Below the pieces are notes generated by a model. The model did not search any database and was not told the DNA's origin. It worked only from the letters and a program-made list of their open reading frames with translations. From JADKAV01 sp963733395 (GTDB lineage Bacteria; Actinomycetota; Actinomycetes; S36-B12; UBA10799), in assembly GCA_963733395.1 (NCBI GenBank), contig CAVTCZ010000017.1:124001-188000 (forward strand): a DNA stretch of 64,000 bases, given 5' to 3'. Every line of letters starts with the position of its first letter. The stretch's first letter is position 1. The position numbers and the translations under genes are program-made. This document shows positions 36,359 to 45,973 of this stretch, one piece after another.

Positions 36359-38533
36359 ATGACGCAGGTCCGAGAGGGCCTGCGTCCCGTCAGGCCCGAA
36401 TGGTTCTCAGTGAACGTGGTCGTTTCGACCGTGGTCGCTGCCGGGATCCTCTGCATCGGCGTCGCTGCCGCGCTTCCCAGCCTGGTCACCCTGCCGGAGG
36501 ATCTGGTCGATCCGGCCCCGTGGTGGCTGCTGACGCTGTTCTTCGTGCTGGCGGCGTTGTCAGAGGTCATTTACGTCCCGGTGCGCCACGCCGACTCGTG
36601 GGAGGAGTTGGCTTTCGTCGAGGTCGTCATGATCTGGGGCGTCCTGGTCCTGTCCCCGATCGCCCTGCTGGCCACGTGTCTGCTCGGTTTCGCCCTGATC
36701 GCAGCCCTGATGCGCCGGCCGTTGGTCAAGTCCCTGTTCAATCTCGGCTCCTACGCCATCGCCGGCACCGGTCTGATGGTCGTCTACTACGCCTTGGACG
36801 ATGGCGCCGGGACGTTCAGCGTGAGGTCCATCTCCGCACTTCTGATCGCGGCACTGGTGTTCGCGGGGCTCAACCTGCTGTTGCTGTCCGGGATCCTGTT
36901 CGCTGCCGGCGACGTGCCTCCGCGGGAGTTCCTGGGCGAGCAGTGGGGTCTCAGCATCGGTATGGCGGTGGGCTCGGTGGGCGTGTCCACGATGGCACTG
37001 TCCATCGTCCAGAACACCCCTGTCCTGGCCCCGTTCGCCGCCTTGCCCGCAGTGGCCCTCTGGTACGCCTACCGGGCCAGCTCATCGCACGCAGAGGCCC
37101 GCGAGCGCAGCCGCTGGCTGGTCGAACTCGGACAGGCCGTGGCGACGCCGGGCGGGCCGGACGAGGTGATCCCGCGGGCGGCCGAGGCGCTGCGCCGGGT
37201 CTATGGGGCCGACGAGTACGCCGTGGTGCTCAAGTCGGGCGAACGGTTCGGCTCGGCAACCGGCTGGGTGGCGCCCGAGTTGATGCCGCGCGAGGCCGTG
37301 ACCCTGCTGGCCGATGCCCTCCCGGCCGGATGGAGTGCGGGCGTGGCCGTGCGTTTGGACGACCAGTCCGGCGGAGGGGTACTGGCCCTGGGCAGTCACC
37401 GGGAGCCGGTCTGGGCGGTGCGCAACCTGCCGTGGGCGCACTCCTGGTCGTTACCGGAGACCGACAAGCCCGCGCTGGTGGCACTGACCGCCGCCGTCGG
37501 CAGTTCGGTCCGGGCAGGCCAGACGTTGAGCGCATTGACCGCTGAGACGGCGAAGTTGCAGGCGGTCGTCGACCACGCCACAGACGGCATCTGCGTGGTG
37601 GCCAACGATGGCAGCATCCTCCTGTGGAGCCCGGCGGCCCAGCGGATCACGGGTATCCGGCAGCCGGTGGGCACGCAAGCCACGGGCATCGCGGCCCGGA
37701 TCGTGGCGGTGCCACCCGACCGGCTCGGTCGCGAGCTGGAGTTCGAGCGCGCCGACGGGCAGACGTTGTCCCTGCACGTCACCCGGGTGGACGTCCTGGG
37801 GTCGGCCGCCACGAGCGTCATCACCATCCGGGACATGACCAGGGAGCGGCGTGCCGAGCGGATGAAGGCCGACTTCATCGCGACGGTGTCGCACGAGTTG
37901 CGCACTCCGATCACGCCGATTCGCGGGTATGCCGACCTGCTGCGCCGGCGGTGGGACCGGATGAGCGAGGAGAAGCGGGCCAGCGTGCTCGACACCATCG
38001 AGGAGCGGGCCAACCACCTCACCCGCTTGGTCGACGACCTGCTGATCGCCGCCCGGGCCAGTTCGGATACGAACCTCACCGTCGACATGCAGCCGGTGGA
38101 CCTCGCGAACGTCGTCCGGGAGGCGGCCACGAGCTTCCCCGAGGTGGACGGCCGCTTGACGATCGACGATACCCCGCCGTTGTGGGTCCACGCGGACCGC
38201 ACCCGGGTGGTGCAGATCATCGGGAACCTGGTGGGCAACGCCCTGAAGTACACGCCGGCGGGCACACCCATCGAGATCGAGTTCGGGACCGGCGACCCGG
38301 TCGAGGTCCGGGTGATCGACCACGGGCCCGGGATCGCCGCCGACGAGCAGGAGCGGGTCTTCGAACGCTTCTACCGGATCGAGGACCCGCTGACCATGCG
38401 CACCGGCGGCAGTGGGCTCGGGCTGCACATCAGCAGGGAGCTCGCGCGCGCCATGGGGGGCGACGTTAGGCTGAAATCGAGTCCTGGAGCAGGATCGACT
38501 TTCATACTGCAGCTCACACCGGAAGGGGACTGA
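36359..38533 (+). CDS. Membrane sensor histidine kinase (7TM-GAF-PAS-HisKA-HATPase)
   Basis: A 724-residue kinase. Residues about 18-240 form six to eight membrane helices of MASE/7TM type, about 250-395 is GAF-like, and about 400-505 is a PAS domain ('DHATDGICVVANDGSILLW'). HisKA has the phospho-acceptor His512 in 'FIATVSHELRTPITPI', and HATPase has 'GNLVGNALKYTP', 'DHGPGIAADE' and 'GGSGLGLHISRELA'. It starts at an ATG after GAGGAGGCG, 27 bases after the protease gene, and its TGA overlaps the receiver ATG. The stimulus is unknown; linkage to the SRRW protease suggests envelope sensing. Confidence 0.93.
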   Translation: MTQVREGLRPVRPEWFSVNVVVSTVVAAGILCIGVAAALPSLVTLPEDLVDPAPWWLLTLFFVLAALSEVIYVPVRHADSWEELAFVEVVMIWGVLVLSPIALLATCLLGFALIAALMRRPLVKSLFNLGSYAIAGTGLMVVYYALDDGAGTFSVRSISALLIAALVFAGLNLLLLSGILFAAGDVPPREFLGEQWGLSIGMAVGSVGVSTMALSIVQNTPVLAPFAALPAVALWYAYRASSSHAEARERSRWLVELGQAVATPGGPDEVIPRAAEALRRVYGADEYAVVLKSGERFGSATGWVAPELMPREAVTLLADALPAGWSAGVAVRLDDQSGGGVLALGSHREPVWAVRNLPWAHSWSLPETDKPALVALTAAVGSSVRAGQTLSALTAETAKLQAVVDHATDGICVVANDGSILLWSPAAQRITGIRQPVGTQATGIAARIVAVPPDRLGRELEFERADGQTLSLHVTRVDVLGSAATSVITIRDMTRERRAERMKADFIATVSHELRTPITPIRGYADLLRRRWDRMSEEKRASVLDTIEERANHLTRLVDDLLIAARASSDTNLTVDMQPVDLANVVREAATSFPEVDGRLTIDDTPPLWVHADRTRVVQIIGNLVGNALKYTPAGTPIEIEFGTGDPVEVRVIDHGPGIAADEQERVFERFYRIEDPLTMRTGGSGLGLHISRELARAMGGDVRLKSSPGAGSTFILQLTPEGD

Positions 38534-38925
38534 TGGCCACGATCCTGATCGTCGACGACGAGCCGAGTGTTCGCGATCTCATCCGCGACACGCTGGAACT
38601 CGAGGACCACAGTGTGGTCGAAGCCGTCGACGGGCCCAGCGCGCTGGAGGCGTTGAGCGAGGCCGAACTCCCCGATTGTGTGGTGCTCGACATCATGATG
38701 CCGGGCATCAGTGGCCTGGACGTCCTGACCGAGCTGCGGGCGCGCCCTGCGACCAAGGAACTGCCCGTCATCCTGCTGACCGCGATGACCGACGACGCCA
38801 CGACGTGGGCGGGCTGGAGCGCCGGAGCCAACGTGTTCCTGCCCAAGCCCTTCGACCCCGGAGCCCTGCTGGATTGGATAGACCGCGTGCTGGAAGGCGG
38901 CGGTGAAATGGAGCCCACGCTGTGA
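38533..38925 (+). CDS. Stand-alone response-regulator receiver
   Basis: A 130-residue CheY-like protein with no output domain. Acidic pocket 'IVDDEPS', phospho-acceptor Asp53 in 'VVLDIMMPGISG', Thr in 'LLTAM' and Lys in 'LPKPFDPG' are all present. It is the direct partner of the upstream kinase (1-base overlap). Without a DNA-binding domain it must act on another protein, or pass phosphate on. Its stop overlaps the start of the CoA-transferase gene. Confidence 0.93.
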   Translation: MATILIVDDEPSVRDLIRDTLELEDHSVVEAVDGPSALEALSEAELPDCVVLDIMMPGISGLDVLTELRARPATKELPVILLTAMTDDATTWAGWSAGANVFLPKPFDPGALLDWIDRVLEGGGEMEPTL

Positions 38926-40148
38926 AAACCATCCGTCCGGAGAACCTCGCAAGCCGGTTGGAGTCGTTGGCGCCGCACCCGCGGATCGTCGCACCGGGGA
39001 ACTTCGCCACCCCGCAGGCGCTGCTGAAGGTCGTGGACGAGGCGATCCCCACCTACACGCTGCACATGCTCAACGCCCAGGGGACCGTCCCGACCCGGCC
39101 CGGCGTGACCCACGAGACGACGTTCGTGGGACCGGCGATGCGCCGCAGTCCAACGCTGATGTACTACCCGTGCCGGTTGAGCCTCACCCCGGTCATCCTG
39201 CGCCAGTCCCTGCCGGTCGATGTGCTGCTGCTGCACACGTCGACCCCGCGCGACGGCGTGGTGTCGATGGGGCTGGAGGTCAACATCCTGCCGGCCGTGC
39301 TCGAGGCGGTGCGGGACCGCGGCGGCTTGATCATCGCGCAGGTGAACCCGCGGATGCCGCACACCTACGGCGACGCCCTGGTCCATGTGGACGACATCGA
39401 CTACTGCATCGAGGTCGACGAACCGCTGATGTCTCTGGAGCCGGGCGAACCGGACGAGGTCGCCCAGGCCATCGCCGGCCGCATCTACAGCCGGATCCCG
39501 GACGGCGCGACGCTGCAACTGGGAATCGGGGGAGTGCCGGACGCGGTGCTGGGCTCGTTGACCGGCCGCCGCGGGCTGAAGATCTGGTCGGAGATGTTCT
39601 CCGACGGAGTCCTGGCACTGCACGAATTGCGCTGCTTCGACACCGACGTGCCGCTGACCGCTTCGTTCGTGTTCGGCAGCCAGCGGTTGTACGACTGGCT
39701 GGACTGCAACAAATTGGTCCGGATGCGCCGCACCGAGGTGACCAACAACCCGGGGCGGATCAGTCGCACGCCGTCGATGATCAGCGTGAACTCGGCGCTG
39801 CAGGTGGATCTCTACGGGCAGGCGAACGCCTCCCGGATCAAGGGCCGCATCTACTCGGGCTTCGGCGGCTCGACCGACTTCATCGTGGGTGCGCTGCACT
39901 CACCCGGCGGCCACGCGTTCATCGCCCTCCCGTCATGGCACCCGCGGGCACAGGTGTCCACGATCGTGCCTTTGATCGAGGGGCCGGTGACGTCCTTCCA
40001 GCACTCGTCGGTGGTCACCGAGTACGGCCTCGCGCAGATCTTCGGCAACGAGGAGCGGGAGCAAGTGCGGCAGTTGATCGAACACGCCGCCCACCCGGAC
40101 GCCCGGGAAGCCCTGTGGGATGCGGCCAAGGCGCAGGGCCGGGCGTAG
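38922..40148 (+). CDS. Acetyl-CoA hydrolase/CoA-transferase family protein
   Basis: A 408-residue protein with the two-domain CoA-transferase fold. 'ATLQLGIGGVPDAVLGSL' begins the second domain, 'IWSEMFSDGVLAL' supplies the catalytic Glu, and 'GRIYSGFGGSTDFIVGA' with 'HSSVVTEYGLA' are late family motifs. Members include acetyl-CoA hydrolase, succinyl-CoA:acetate and 4-hydroxybutyrate CoA-transferase; the substrate cannot be read from the sequence. The GTG start overlaps the receiver stop (GTGA), so expression is linked to the kinase genes. Confidence 0.88.
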   Translation: MKTIRPENLASRLESLAPHPRIVAPGNFATPQALLKVVDEAIPTYTLHMLNAQGTVPTRPGVTHETTFVGPAMRRSPTLMYYPCRLSLTPVILRQSLPVDVLLLHTSTPRDGVVSMGLEVNILPAVLEAVRDRGGLIIAQVNPRMPHTYGDALVHVDDIDYCIEVDEPLMSLEPGEPDEVAQAIAGRIYSRIPDGATLQLGIGGVPDAVLGSLTGRRGLKIWSEMFSDGVLALHELRCFDTDVPLTASFVFGSQRLYDWLDCNKLVRMRRTEVTNNPGRISRTPSMISVNSALQVDLYGQANASRIKGRIYSGFGGSTDFIVGALHSPGGHAFIALPSWHPRAQVSTIVPLIEGPVTSFQHSSVVTEYGLAQIFGNEEREQVRQLIEHAAHPDAREALWDAAKAQGRA

Positions 40149-40504
40149 TTGCAGGGCCATCCTGCCGGGGAGTCGGCGTTCCGGCAGGGGGCAGCAGCAG
40201 CACCCTGATGGCACAGGCAGCCGCCGACCCTCCCCGCCGGGATAGGTTCCGGATCGGCCCAGGGGCAAGCGGCCGTGTGCCCGGTCGAGTCCGAGACGGT
40301 CCCTGGTGGACGCCGTTCGTTAGCGGGACACGCTGTGTCACGACGTCTCACGTCTACGCCGGAACAACCACCGCCGAGTGCCGAGTCCAGACGGCCTGGG
40401 CACGGCCACGCACGGGCAGGCGAAGCCCGCCGCACGGTCGACGAGCCAGCCGGTACTGCTCCCCAACTGGGCGAGGCCCGGGCCCAGGCTGCGGACGGCC
40501 TGCG
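40149..40504. other. Gap between convergent genes, one hairpin
   Basis: No gene is supported. CCTGCCGG (40161-40168) pairs with CCGGCAGG (40181-40188) just after the CoA-transferase stop and may be its terminator. The remainder is featureless and GC-rich. Confidence 0.5.
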
Positions 40505-43214
40505 TCAGCCGCTGCCCTCGGTGTTGCCCGCGTCCGCGGCCGCCGGGTCGTCGAGGTGGTACCGGGTGGCGGCTGCCGCTGCGGCATCCGGATCGACCTT
40601 GCCCTGCGTGCCCAGCATCGCCAGCGCTTGCACGGTGATGGCTTCGGCGTCGACGAGGAAGTGCCGGCGCAACGCCCCTCGGGTGTCCGACAAGCCCCAG
40701 CCGTCGGTGCCCAGCGACATGAAGTCGCCCGGGACGAATGGCCGGATCTGGTCCTGGACCGCACGCAGGTAGTCACTCACGGCGACCACCGGGCCGTCCG
40801 TTTCGGCCAGTCGCTGGGTCACGTACGGGAGCCGGGGAGCAGCCGCGGGATCGAGCAGCGCGGCCCGCTGCGCCGCCAGCGCGTCCCGGCGCAGTTCGTT
40901 CCAGGAGGTCACCGACCACACGTCGGCCGTGACGCCCCAGTCGCTGTGCAGCAACTCCTGGGCCTTGACCGCCCACGGCACCGCGACCCCGGAGGCCAGC
41001 AGTTGCACCCGCGGTCCGTCGCCCTCGCCGCGCGACCACAGGTGCATCCCCTTGAGGATGCCCTCGACGTCGACGTTCTCCGGCTCGGCGGGCTGCACGA
41101 TCGGCTCGTTGTAGACGGTCAGGTAGTAGAAGATGTCCTCGGAGTCCTCGCCGTACATCCGGCGCAAACCGTCCTTGACGATGTGCCCGATCTCGAACGC
41201 GAACGCCGGGTCGTAGGCCACCACCGCCGGGTTGGTCGAGGCGATGAGGTGCGAATGCCCGTCCTCGTGCTGCAGCCCCTCGCCGTTGAGGGTCGTCCGC
41301 CCGGCTGTGGCACCGAGCAGGAAGCCGCGCACCTTCTGGTCCATGCAGGCCCAGAACTGGTCGGCGGTGCGCTGGAAGCCGAACATCGAGTAGAAGATGT
41401 ACACCGGGATCATCGGTTCGTCGTGGGTCGAGTACGACGAACCGGCGGCCTGGAACGAGGACGCAGAACCGGCTTCGTTGATCCCCTCGTGCAGGATCTG
41501 GCCGTCGACCGCCTCCTTGTACGACAGGAACAACTCGCGGTCCACGGACTGGTACAACTGCCCCGCGGGGTTGTAGATCTTCTGGATGGGGAACATCGCA
41601 TCCATGCCGAACGTGCGAGCCTCGTCGGGGATGATCGGGACGAAGCGCTTGCCGATCTCCGGGTCCTTCAGCAACTCCTTGAAGAGCCGCACGAAGGCCA
41701 TGGTGGTGGCGACCTCCTGCTGTCCGGAGCCGCGCCGCACGACGTCGTAAGGCTTGTCGCCGGGCAGCACCAGCGGTCGTGACGTCTGCCTTCTGGAGGG
41801 CAGCGAACCGCCGAGTTCCCGGCGCCGGTCGAGCATGTACTTGATGTGCGGGTGCTCGGGGCCGGGGTGGTAGTACGGCGGCAGCTTGGCGTCGATCTGC
41901 TCGTCGGTGAACGGGATCTTCAGCCGGTCCCGGAACGCCAGCAGGTCATCGAGCGTCAGCTTCTTCATCTGGTGGGTGGAGTTGCGGGCCTCGAAGTGGG
42001 AACCGAGCGTCCAGCCCTTGACCGTCTTGGCCAGGATCACCGTGGGCTGCCCCTTGTGTTCCATGGCCGCTTTGTACGCCGCGTACAGCTTGAGGTAGTC
42101 GTGGCCGCCGCGCTTGAGTTTCCAGATCTGGTCATCGGTGTAGTCGGCCACCATGGCTGCCAGACGTGGGTCCTTGTTGAAGAAGTGCTCGCGCACGTAG
42201 GCGCCGGACTCGCCCTTGAAGGTCTGGTAGTCGCCGTCCAGCGTCTCGTTCATGAGGGTCACGAGCGCGCCCTCGGTGTCCATGGCGAGCAGGTCGTCCC
42301 ATTCGCGTCCCCACACGACCTTGATGACGTTCCAGCCGGCGCCGCGGAAGGTCGATTCCAGCTCCTGGATGATCTTCCCGTTGCCGCGCACGGGTCCGTC
42401 CAGGCGCTGCAGGTTGCAGTTGACGACGAACGTGAGGTTGTCCAGGCCTTCGCGGGCGGCGATGTCGAGGTGGCCGAGTGCTTCGGGCTCGTCGGTCTCG
42501 CCGTCGCCGAGGAACGCCCAGACGTGCTGGCCCGAGGTGTCCTTGATGCCGCGGTTGTGCAGGTACCGGTTGAACCGGGCCTGGTAGATCGCCGAGTCCG
42601 GACCGAGCCCCATGGAGACTGTCGGGAACTGCCAGAAGTCGCCCATCAGGCGCGGGTGTGGGTAGCTGGGTAGTCCCGCCCCGGGGCCGCCGTGGCTCAA
42701 CTCCTGCCGGAAGCCGTCCATCCGGTCCTCGGTCAGCCGGCCCTCCAGGAACGCGCGGGCGTAGATGCCGGTGCAGGCGTGGCCCTGGTAGAAGATCTGG
42801 TCGCCGCCGTCGGTTCCGGGACCGTTGAAGAAATGGTTGAAGCCGACCTCGTACAGCGATGACGACGACGCGTAGGTGCTGATGTGGCCGCCCACCGCGA
42901 TGCCCGGGCGCTGGGCCCGGTGGACCATGATGGCGGCGTTCCACCGGATGTAGGCGCGGATGCGGTGTTCGATCTCCTCATCGCCCGGGAATGCCGGCTC
43001 GTCCTCGGGCGGGATGGTGTTGATGTAGTCGGTCTGTCGCAGATCCGCGATCCCGAGGCTGCGTTCGGATGCTCGGCGCAGCAGTTCCCGGACCAAGTGC
43101 CGGGCCCGGGTCGGGTCCGGCGGCATCGATCGTCGCGTCGAGGGACTCGATCCACTCCCGACTCTCCTCGGGGTCGGAGTCCACGTACTGCGTAGGAATG
43201 CCACCAGGCTTCAC
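40505..43214 (-). CDS. aceE: Pyruvate dehydrogenase E1 component, homodimeric type (frame broken once)
   Basis: The enzyme decarboxylates pyruvate with thiamine diphosphate for acetyl-CoA synthesis. The thiamine motif runs from 'FLGDGETDEPEALGHL' to 'VVNCN'. Other family stretches are 'VGGHISTYASSSSLYEVGFN', 'GRTTLNGEGLQHEDGHS' and 'YNEPIVQPAEPENV'. The N-terminus needs a frame change near 43125: GTG 43214 with GAAAGGCGG upstream gives 'VKPGGIPTQYVDSDPEE', and removing one base joins it to the rest, for 902 residues. The homodimeric AceE type is normal in actinobacteria. The gene is monocistronic here, facing DUF3052 upstream on the same strand. Confidence 0.95.
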
Positions 43215-43272
43215 CGGGTACCGCCTTTCACTCGGAATCGACAGTAGTCGCGCAGCGCACCCTGCGACAGTG

Positions 43273-43683
43273 CTAGCGGCGGGCGGACTTGGGCGCGACC
43301 AGGCGGGTGCCCTGCCAGTTGCGGCTGGCGCTGATCGTTCGGGTGGGTTGCAGCCCGGCGGTGGGCGCCGCTTCGGCGATGTCAGCGGGGTCGATGTGGC
43401 CGTCGCGGCTGGGCTTGGGGGTGAGCAGCCAGATGATGCCGTTGTCGGCCAGTGGGCTGAGCGCATCCATCAGGCCGTCGACCAGGTCGCCATCGTCGTC
43501 GCGCCACCACAGCAGCACCGCCTCGACGATCTCGTCGCTGTCCTCGTCGAGCAGGTCACCGTCGATGGCCGTGCTGAAGGCGTCACGGATGGCGTCGTCG
43601 CAGTCGGAATCGAGGCCGATCTCCATCACCACCTGGCCCCGGTTGAGCCCGAGGGGCAACTGGTCTGAGGCTTGGGTACTCAT
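43273..43683 (-). CDS. DUF3052 family protein
   Basis: A 136-residue protein starting at ATG 43683. 'LGLNRGQVVMEIGLDSDCDDAIRDAF', read in parts, 'VLLWWRDDDGDLVDGL' and 'GIIWLLTPKPSRDGHIDPADI' are the DUF3052 pattern. As I recall, the family is actinobacterial and commonly sits next to aceE, as here. Function unknown. The acidic N-terminal half and basic tail ('LVAPKSARR') are typical. Confidence 0.85.
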   Translation of the reverse strand: MSTQASDQLPLGLNRGQVVMEIGLDSDCDDAIRDAFSTAIDGDLLDEDSDEIVEAVLLWWRDDDGDLVDGLMDALSPLADNGIIWLLTPKPSRDGHIDPADIAEAAPTAGLQPTRTISASRNWQGTRLVAPKSARR

Positions 43684-43811
43684 GGGCGTCGTACGGGTAG
43701 GGGTCCACCGAACACAGGAGTAGTCCACACAACCCGCGCGCCGGTTGCAAGTCGATCCGCACAAGTCGTGCCGAATTGTGCCGATCGGCCGGGGTCGCGG
43801 TCGTCTTGAGC

Positions 43812-43936
43812 CGCTCCGCAGCGGTTAGTCCGTTGGACAGCCGTGAGTGGTTGGGACAGGCGTTAGCCGCAGGCACGGACTTCTCGCTAACGGCTGTCCT
43901 CCGCGCTAACCGTTGTGCGAAGGACTAACGCGGAGC
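43812..43936. repeat. Nested multi-arm palindrome
   Basis: The outer arms GCTCCGC...GTTAGTCC (43812-43830) pair with GGACTAACGCGGAGC (43922-43936), with four unpaired bases. The inner arms GGACAGCCGTGAG (43834-43846) pair with CTAACGGCTGTCC (43887-43899). Two forward arms followed by two inverted arms is the same architecture as family B, with a different sequence. Confidence 0.7.
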
Positions 43937-43994
43937 CGACAACCACTGGTGTGCGAATGCGCAGTCGGCCCAACGGGCCCACCATGTGAATCAA

Positions 43995-44035
43995 GGCGGT
44001 GCGTCGCCGTCAGGCCCGGACGGGGACGCACCGCC
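43995..44035. terminator. GC-rich hairpin before tRNA-Val
   Basis: GGCGGTGCGTC pairs with GACGCACCGCC, and after a G/G mismatch CCGTC pairs with GACGG around an AGGCCCG loop. It could terminate transcription entering the tRNA region from either side; function inferred. Confidence 0.5.
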
Positions 44036-44062
44036 TGCCCTTGAGCCCCGCTACCCTGGACT

Positions 44063-44135
44063 GGGCCCGTAGCGCAGCTGGTAGCGCGCCCCGCTTACAC
44101 CGGGAAGGTCGTCGGTTCGAGTCCGGCCGGGCCCA
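44063..44135 (+). tRNA. tRNA-Val (TAC)
   Basis: Acceptor arms GGGCCCG/CGGGCCC, D arm GCGCAGCTGGTAGCGC, anticodon loop CTTACAC (TAC) and T arm with GGTTCGAGTCC. CCA is not encoded. The next gene's GTG begins one base after the discriminator. Confidence 0.93.
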
Positions 44136-44136
44136 C

Positions 44137-45246
44137 GTGCGGCTTGCTGACGTGGTGGCAACTCTCGATGGCTGGTTCCCGCCTGCGCTGGCCGAGTCGT
44201 GGGACGCGGTCGGCCTGGTGTTCGGCGATCCGGATACCGACATCGGTTCCGTGCTGCTGGCGGTCGATCCGACTGCGGCTGTGGCCGAGCAGGCACGCGC
44301 GCTCGGCGTCGACCTGCTCATCACCCACCACCCGCTCTGGCTGTCGGGGATCACGGCGCTGCGGGGGGCCAAGGGAAGGTTCGCACAGGATCTCATCAGG
44401 TCCGGGATCGCCTTCTACAACGCGCACACCAACGCGGATCGGGCCCGGCCCGGCGTCAACGATGCCCTCGCCCGGGCCTTGGGTCTGCAGGACATAGCAC
44501 CGCTGGAGCAGTACGAAACGTCGCTGCTGCGGGTCACTGTGTACGTGCCGGCCGCAAATCGCGAGTCACTCATCGCCGCCCTGGCCGCCGCAGGCGCCGG
44601 CGCGATGGGCGACTACGACCGCTGCGCCTACACGACGCCCGGACAGGGCACCTTCCGCCCGTTGGTCGGCGCGGACCCGCACATCGGGCAGGTGGGTCGC
44701 ATCGAACAGGTCGACGAGGACCGCCTCGAGATGGTGCTCCCGCCCCACCGGCTACGCCAGGTCGCCGCCGCCCTGCTGGCTGCTCATCCGTACGAGGAGC
44801 CCGCGTACGACTTCACCGAAGTGCGGCGCCTCGAACCGGGGGTGGGCCTGGGCCGGGTGGGCACGGTTGCACCGCAGTCGCTGGCGGATTTCGCCGCCCA
44901 TGTCGCGTCCCGGCTCCCGGCCACAGCCGCCGGCGTGAAGTTCGCAGGGGACCCGACAGCATCGGTCCGGACCGTCGCCGTCGTCGGCGGTTCGGGCGCC
45001 TCGGAGTTGCCGGTGGCCTCCGGAGTCGCCGACGTGCTCGTCACCGCTGATCTCAAGCACCACACCGTCGATGAGCATCTCGCCGACGGCGGGTGTGCCG
45101 TCGTCGACGTCGCCCACTGGGCCAGCGAATGGCCGTGGTGCGGCCAGACAGCGGTTCGGCTGGCAGAACTTGGACTCGCCACGCACGTCAGTGAACTTGT
45201 CACGGACCCCTGGAGCGGGCACATAGGAGGAGCGCATGAAGGCTGA
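44137..45246 (+). CDS. Nif3-like dinuclear metal centre hexameric protein
   Basis: The GTG at 44137 gives 'VRLADVVATLDGWFPPALAE' and then 'WDAVGLVFGDPDTD', the usual opening of Nif3/YbgI proteins, with metal-binding 'LLITHHPLW' and the late 'VADVLVTADLKHHTVDEH'. At 369 residues it is the long form, with an inserted PII-like middle domain ('VTVYVPAANRESLIAALAAA' to 'YDFTEV'). The annotation as GTP cyclohydrolase 1 type 2 is historical and not well supported. It starts one base after tRNA-Val, and overlaps the next gene by 11 bases. Confidence 0.88.
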   Translation: MRLADVVATLDGWFPPALAESWDAVGLVFGDPDTDIGSVLLAVDPTAAVAEQARALGVDLLITHHPLWLSGITALRGAKGRFAQDLIRSGIAFYNAHTNADRARPGVNDALARALGLQDIAPLEQYETSLLRVTVYVPAANRESLIAALAAAGAGAMGDYDRCAYTTPGQGTFRPLVGADPHIGQVGRIEQVDEDRLEMVLPPHRLRQVAAALLAAHPYEEPAYDFTEVRRLEPGVGLGRVGTVAPQSLADFAAHVASRLPATAAGVKFAGDPTASVRTVAVVGGSGASELPVASGVADVLVTADLKHHTVDEHLADGGCAVVDVAHWASEWPWCGQTAVRLAELGLATHVSELVTDPWSGHIGGAHEG

Positions 45247-45973
45247 TCCGCAGGCCCAAGAGGACCTGCTCGAACTGCCGTTGGTCGACCGCAAACTGGC
45301 GCAGTTGGCCAAGGAACGCAAGACCTCGCAGTTGCGCGACGACGCAACCCAGGCGCGCGCGGCGGTGGTTGCAGCCGAGGAGGAACTGGTCGACACCCGC
45401 ACCCGGATCAAGGACCTGGAGCGCGACATCTCGCGCGCCGAGGCGGACGTCGAGACCGTGCGCAGCCGGGTGCGCCGCGATCAGGAGACCCTCGACTCCG
45501 GCGCCGCCACTGCCAAACAGATGACCGACATCCAGCACGAACTGCAGAGTCTCGCCCGTCGCCAGGCCGAGCTCGAGGACGTCGAGATCGAGATCATGGA
45601 GCGGCTGGAAGAGACGGCAGTCGGTCTGCAGGGCGCAGAGCAGAAGATGGCCGAAGCCCGCACTCGGGCCGACGAGACGAGTGCAGCTTGGGACCGCCGC
45701 GAAGACGAGATCGTTTCGGAGACCGCGCAACTGGAACAGCGGCGGGAGGCGGTGGTGGCTGACCTGCCCGCCGAATTGGTCGCTCTGTACGAGAAGATCC
45801 GCGATCGTTCGGGCGTGGGCGCCGCTCTGCTGCGGCACGGTCAGTGCGGGGCCTGCCAGCTGATGCTGAGCTCCGCGGACCGGGACCGGATCCGTGCTGC
45901 CGATGTCGACGACGTCGTCCGGTGCGATGAGTGCGGAGCGATCATGGTGCGCACGCAGGAGTCCGGCCTGTGA
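45236..45973 (+). CDS. C4-type zinc ribbon protein with long coiled coil
   Basis: A 245-residue protein. Residues about 5-185 form a continuous coiled coil rich in Glu/Arg/Ala heptads. The C-terminus is a C4 zinc ribbon, 'GQCGACQLML' and 'RCDECGAIMV'. This is the actinobacterial zinc-ribbon family sometimes called CdsZ, commonly encoded after Nif3 as here. A nucleic-acid or RNA-processing role is usually assumed. The ATG at 45236 follows AGGAG; the stop overlaps the next start. Confidence 0.88.
   Translation: MKADPQAQEDLLELPLVDRKLAQLAKERKTSQLRDDATQARAAVVAAEEELVDTRTRIKDLERDISRAEADVETVRSRVRRDQETLDSGAATAKQMTDIQHELQSLARRQAELEDVEIEIMERLEETAVGLQGAEQKMAEARTRADETSAAWDRREDEIVSETAQLEQRREAVVADLPAELVALYEKIRDRSGVGAALLRHGQCGACQLMLSSADRDRIRAADVDDVVRCDECGAIMVRTQESGL

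Larger units (their letters stand above)
43684..44062. other. Gap with nested palindromes, no gene
   Basis: The stretch contains the multi-arm palindrome at 43812-43936 and a hairpin at 43995-44035 before tRNA-Val. No coding region is supported. Confidence 0.6.
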
